Below are positions 14,329 to 14,580 of a DNA stretch of 14,580 nt, one piece after another. Origin of the DNA: Theodoxus fluviatilis. Its lineage: Eukaryota > Mollusca > Gastropoda > Cycloneritida > Neritidae. Every line of letters begins with the position of its first letter. Within the stretch, counting starts at the first letter, position 1. The DNA is taken from contig JAWQFJ010017576.1 in the NCBI GenBank assembly GCA_034096865.1, positions 27,501-42,080 of the forward strand. Reading direction: 5' to 3'. The notes beneath the pieces are model-generated. The model was not told where the DNA came from and did not search any database. It was given only the letters and a program-made list of their open reading frames with translations. The position numbers and the translations under genes are program-made.

Positions 14329-14580
14329 AGTGGGCAGTCCTGGTGAGTTTTGAATGCAAACAGGATTCTGCAGATTTTCGTGAGACGATGAACAGAAAAC
14401 ATTGCCAGCACTTTTGTTTGATCACACTGCCTGTATTGCTTAGACTTGGAGGGAGCTCTGAGAGCAAGTGTGGCTGTTCGGAACAGATCAAAGATAAAAA
14501 TGTCTGACTTTGTTGCCAAAAAGGTCATGAGCTTTCTTAAAGCTGCCTGCTTTTAAGTGAAATTAGAGAAGCTAAGTGTG
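14329..14580. other. No gene recognised at the right edge
   Basis: Unique-looking AT-balanced sequence. A short frame beginning MSDFVAKKVMSFLKAACF lies near 14500-14555 but ends after 18 codons and has no supporting features. Minus-strand frames here extend into the inverted and tandem repeats and look incidental. Confidence 0.35.

Noticed and set aside
13923..14491. Minus-strand frames with repeated GSPYHTCPRQ-like peptides
   Set aside because: They cross a 59-bp repeat that shifts frame each copy, and parts come from the inverted repeat. No domain or splice support.

Overview
The window looks like non-coding, repeat-rich DNA from a metazoan nuclear genome. The support is spliced exons with GT-AG borders, several non-LTR retrotransposon 3' ends, a tRNA-derived SINE, MITE-like foldback elements, and kilobases of satellite and minisatellite. 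The style of the repeats (an RT C-terminus ending in a CPFC...HFLPYC finger, retroelement tails of short tandem repeats, GTGACCAGCC-ended MITEs) fits a lophotrochozoan, most likely a mollusc. That assignment rests on pattern recognition and has not been tested by a search. There is no sign of bacterial operons, phage genes or CRISPR.

Host gene: two short exons on the + strand (2248-2294 and 8529-8656) have good acceptors and strong GTGAGT donors. Their phases are compatible: the first leaves two bases of a codon and the second supplies the third, giving AAA (Lys). I read them as two consecutive exons of one unrecognised protein-coding gene. Nearly everything else is then intronic: an upstream intron carrying the 54-bp minisatellite, a ~6.2-kb intron packed with mobile elements, and a downstream intron of at least ~5.9 kb made of satellite, a MITE, a cytosine-poor GATG array and a perfect inverted repeat.

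Layout: 1-2112, 54-bp minisatellite. 2248-2294, exon. 2381-2620, hairpin duplication and dispersed repeat A. 2686-2815, CRE-like palindromes inside repeat DNA. 2962-3701, foldback MITE with TA flanks. 3738-3975, SINE-tail-like unit fused to a second copy of repeat A. 4099-4500, reversed 3' end of a CR1/L2-like retrotransposon with a hairpin-rich 3' UTR. 4544-4847, frameshifted minus-strand acidic ORF, possibly piggyBac-like. 5099-5197, hairpin cluster. 5541-5763, tRNA-derived SINE. 5951-6015, another reversed retroelement 3' end. About 6280-7580, 5'-truncated non-LTR retrotransposon whose RT C-terminus is broken by stops. 7581-7864, pyrimidine microsatellite. 8529-8656, exon. 8901-9185, diverged triplication. 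9284-11917 and 12531-12690, a 20-bp satellite split by a 613-bp MITE. 12690-13835, GATG array. 13852-14328, perfect 79-bp inverted repeat around a 3 x 59-bp tandem repeat.

I see no self-contained new molecular system. The most informative structures are the perfect 79-bp inverted repeat with its internal triplication, the MITE whose removal exactly restores a satellite variant, the ~329-bp higher-order repeat in the 20-bp satellite, and the 1.1-kb almost C-free GATG array, whose long minus-strand reading frames are a composition artefact.
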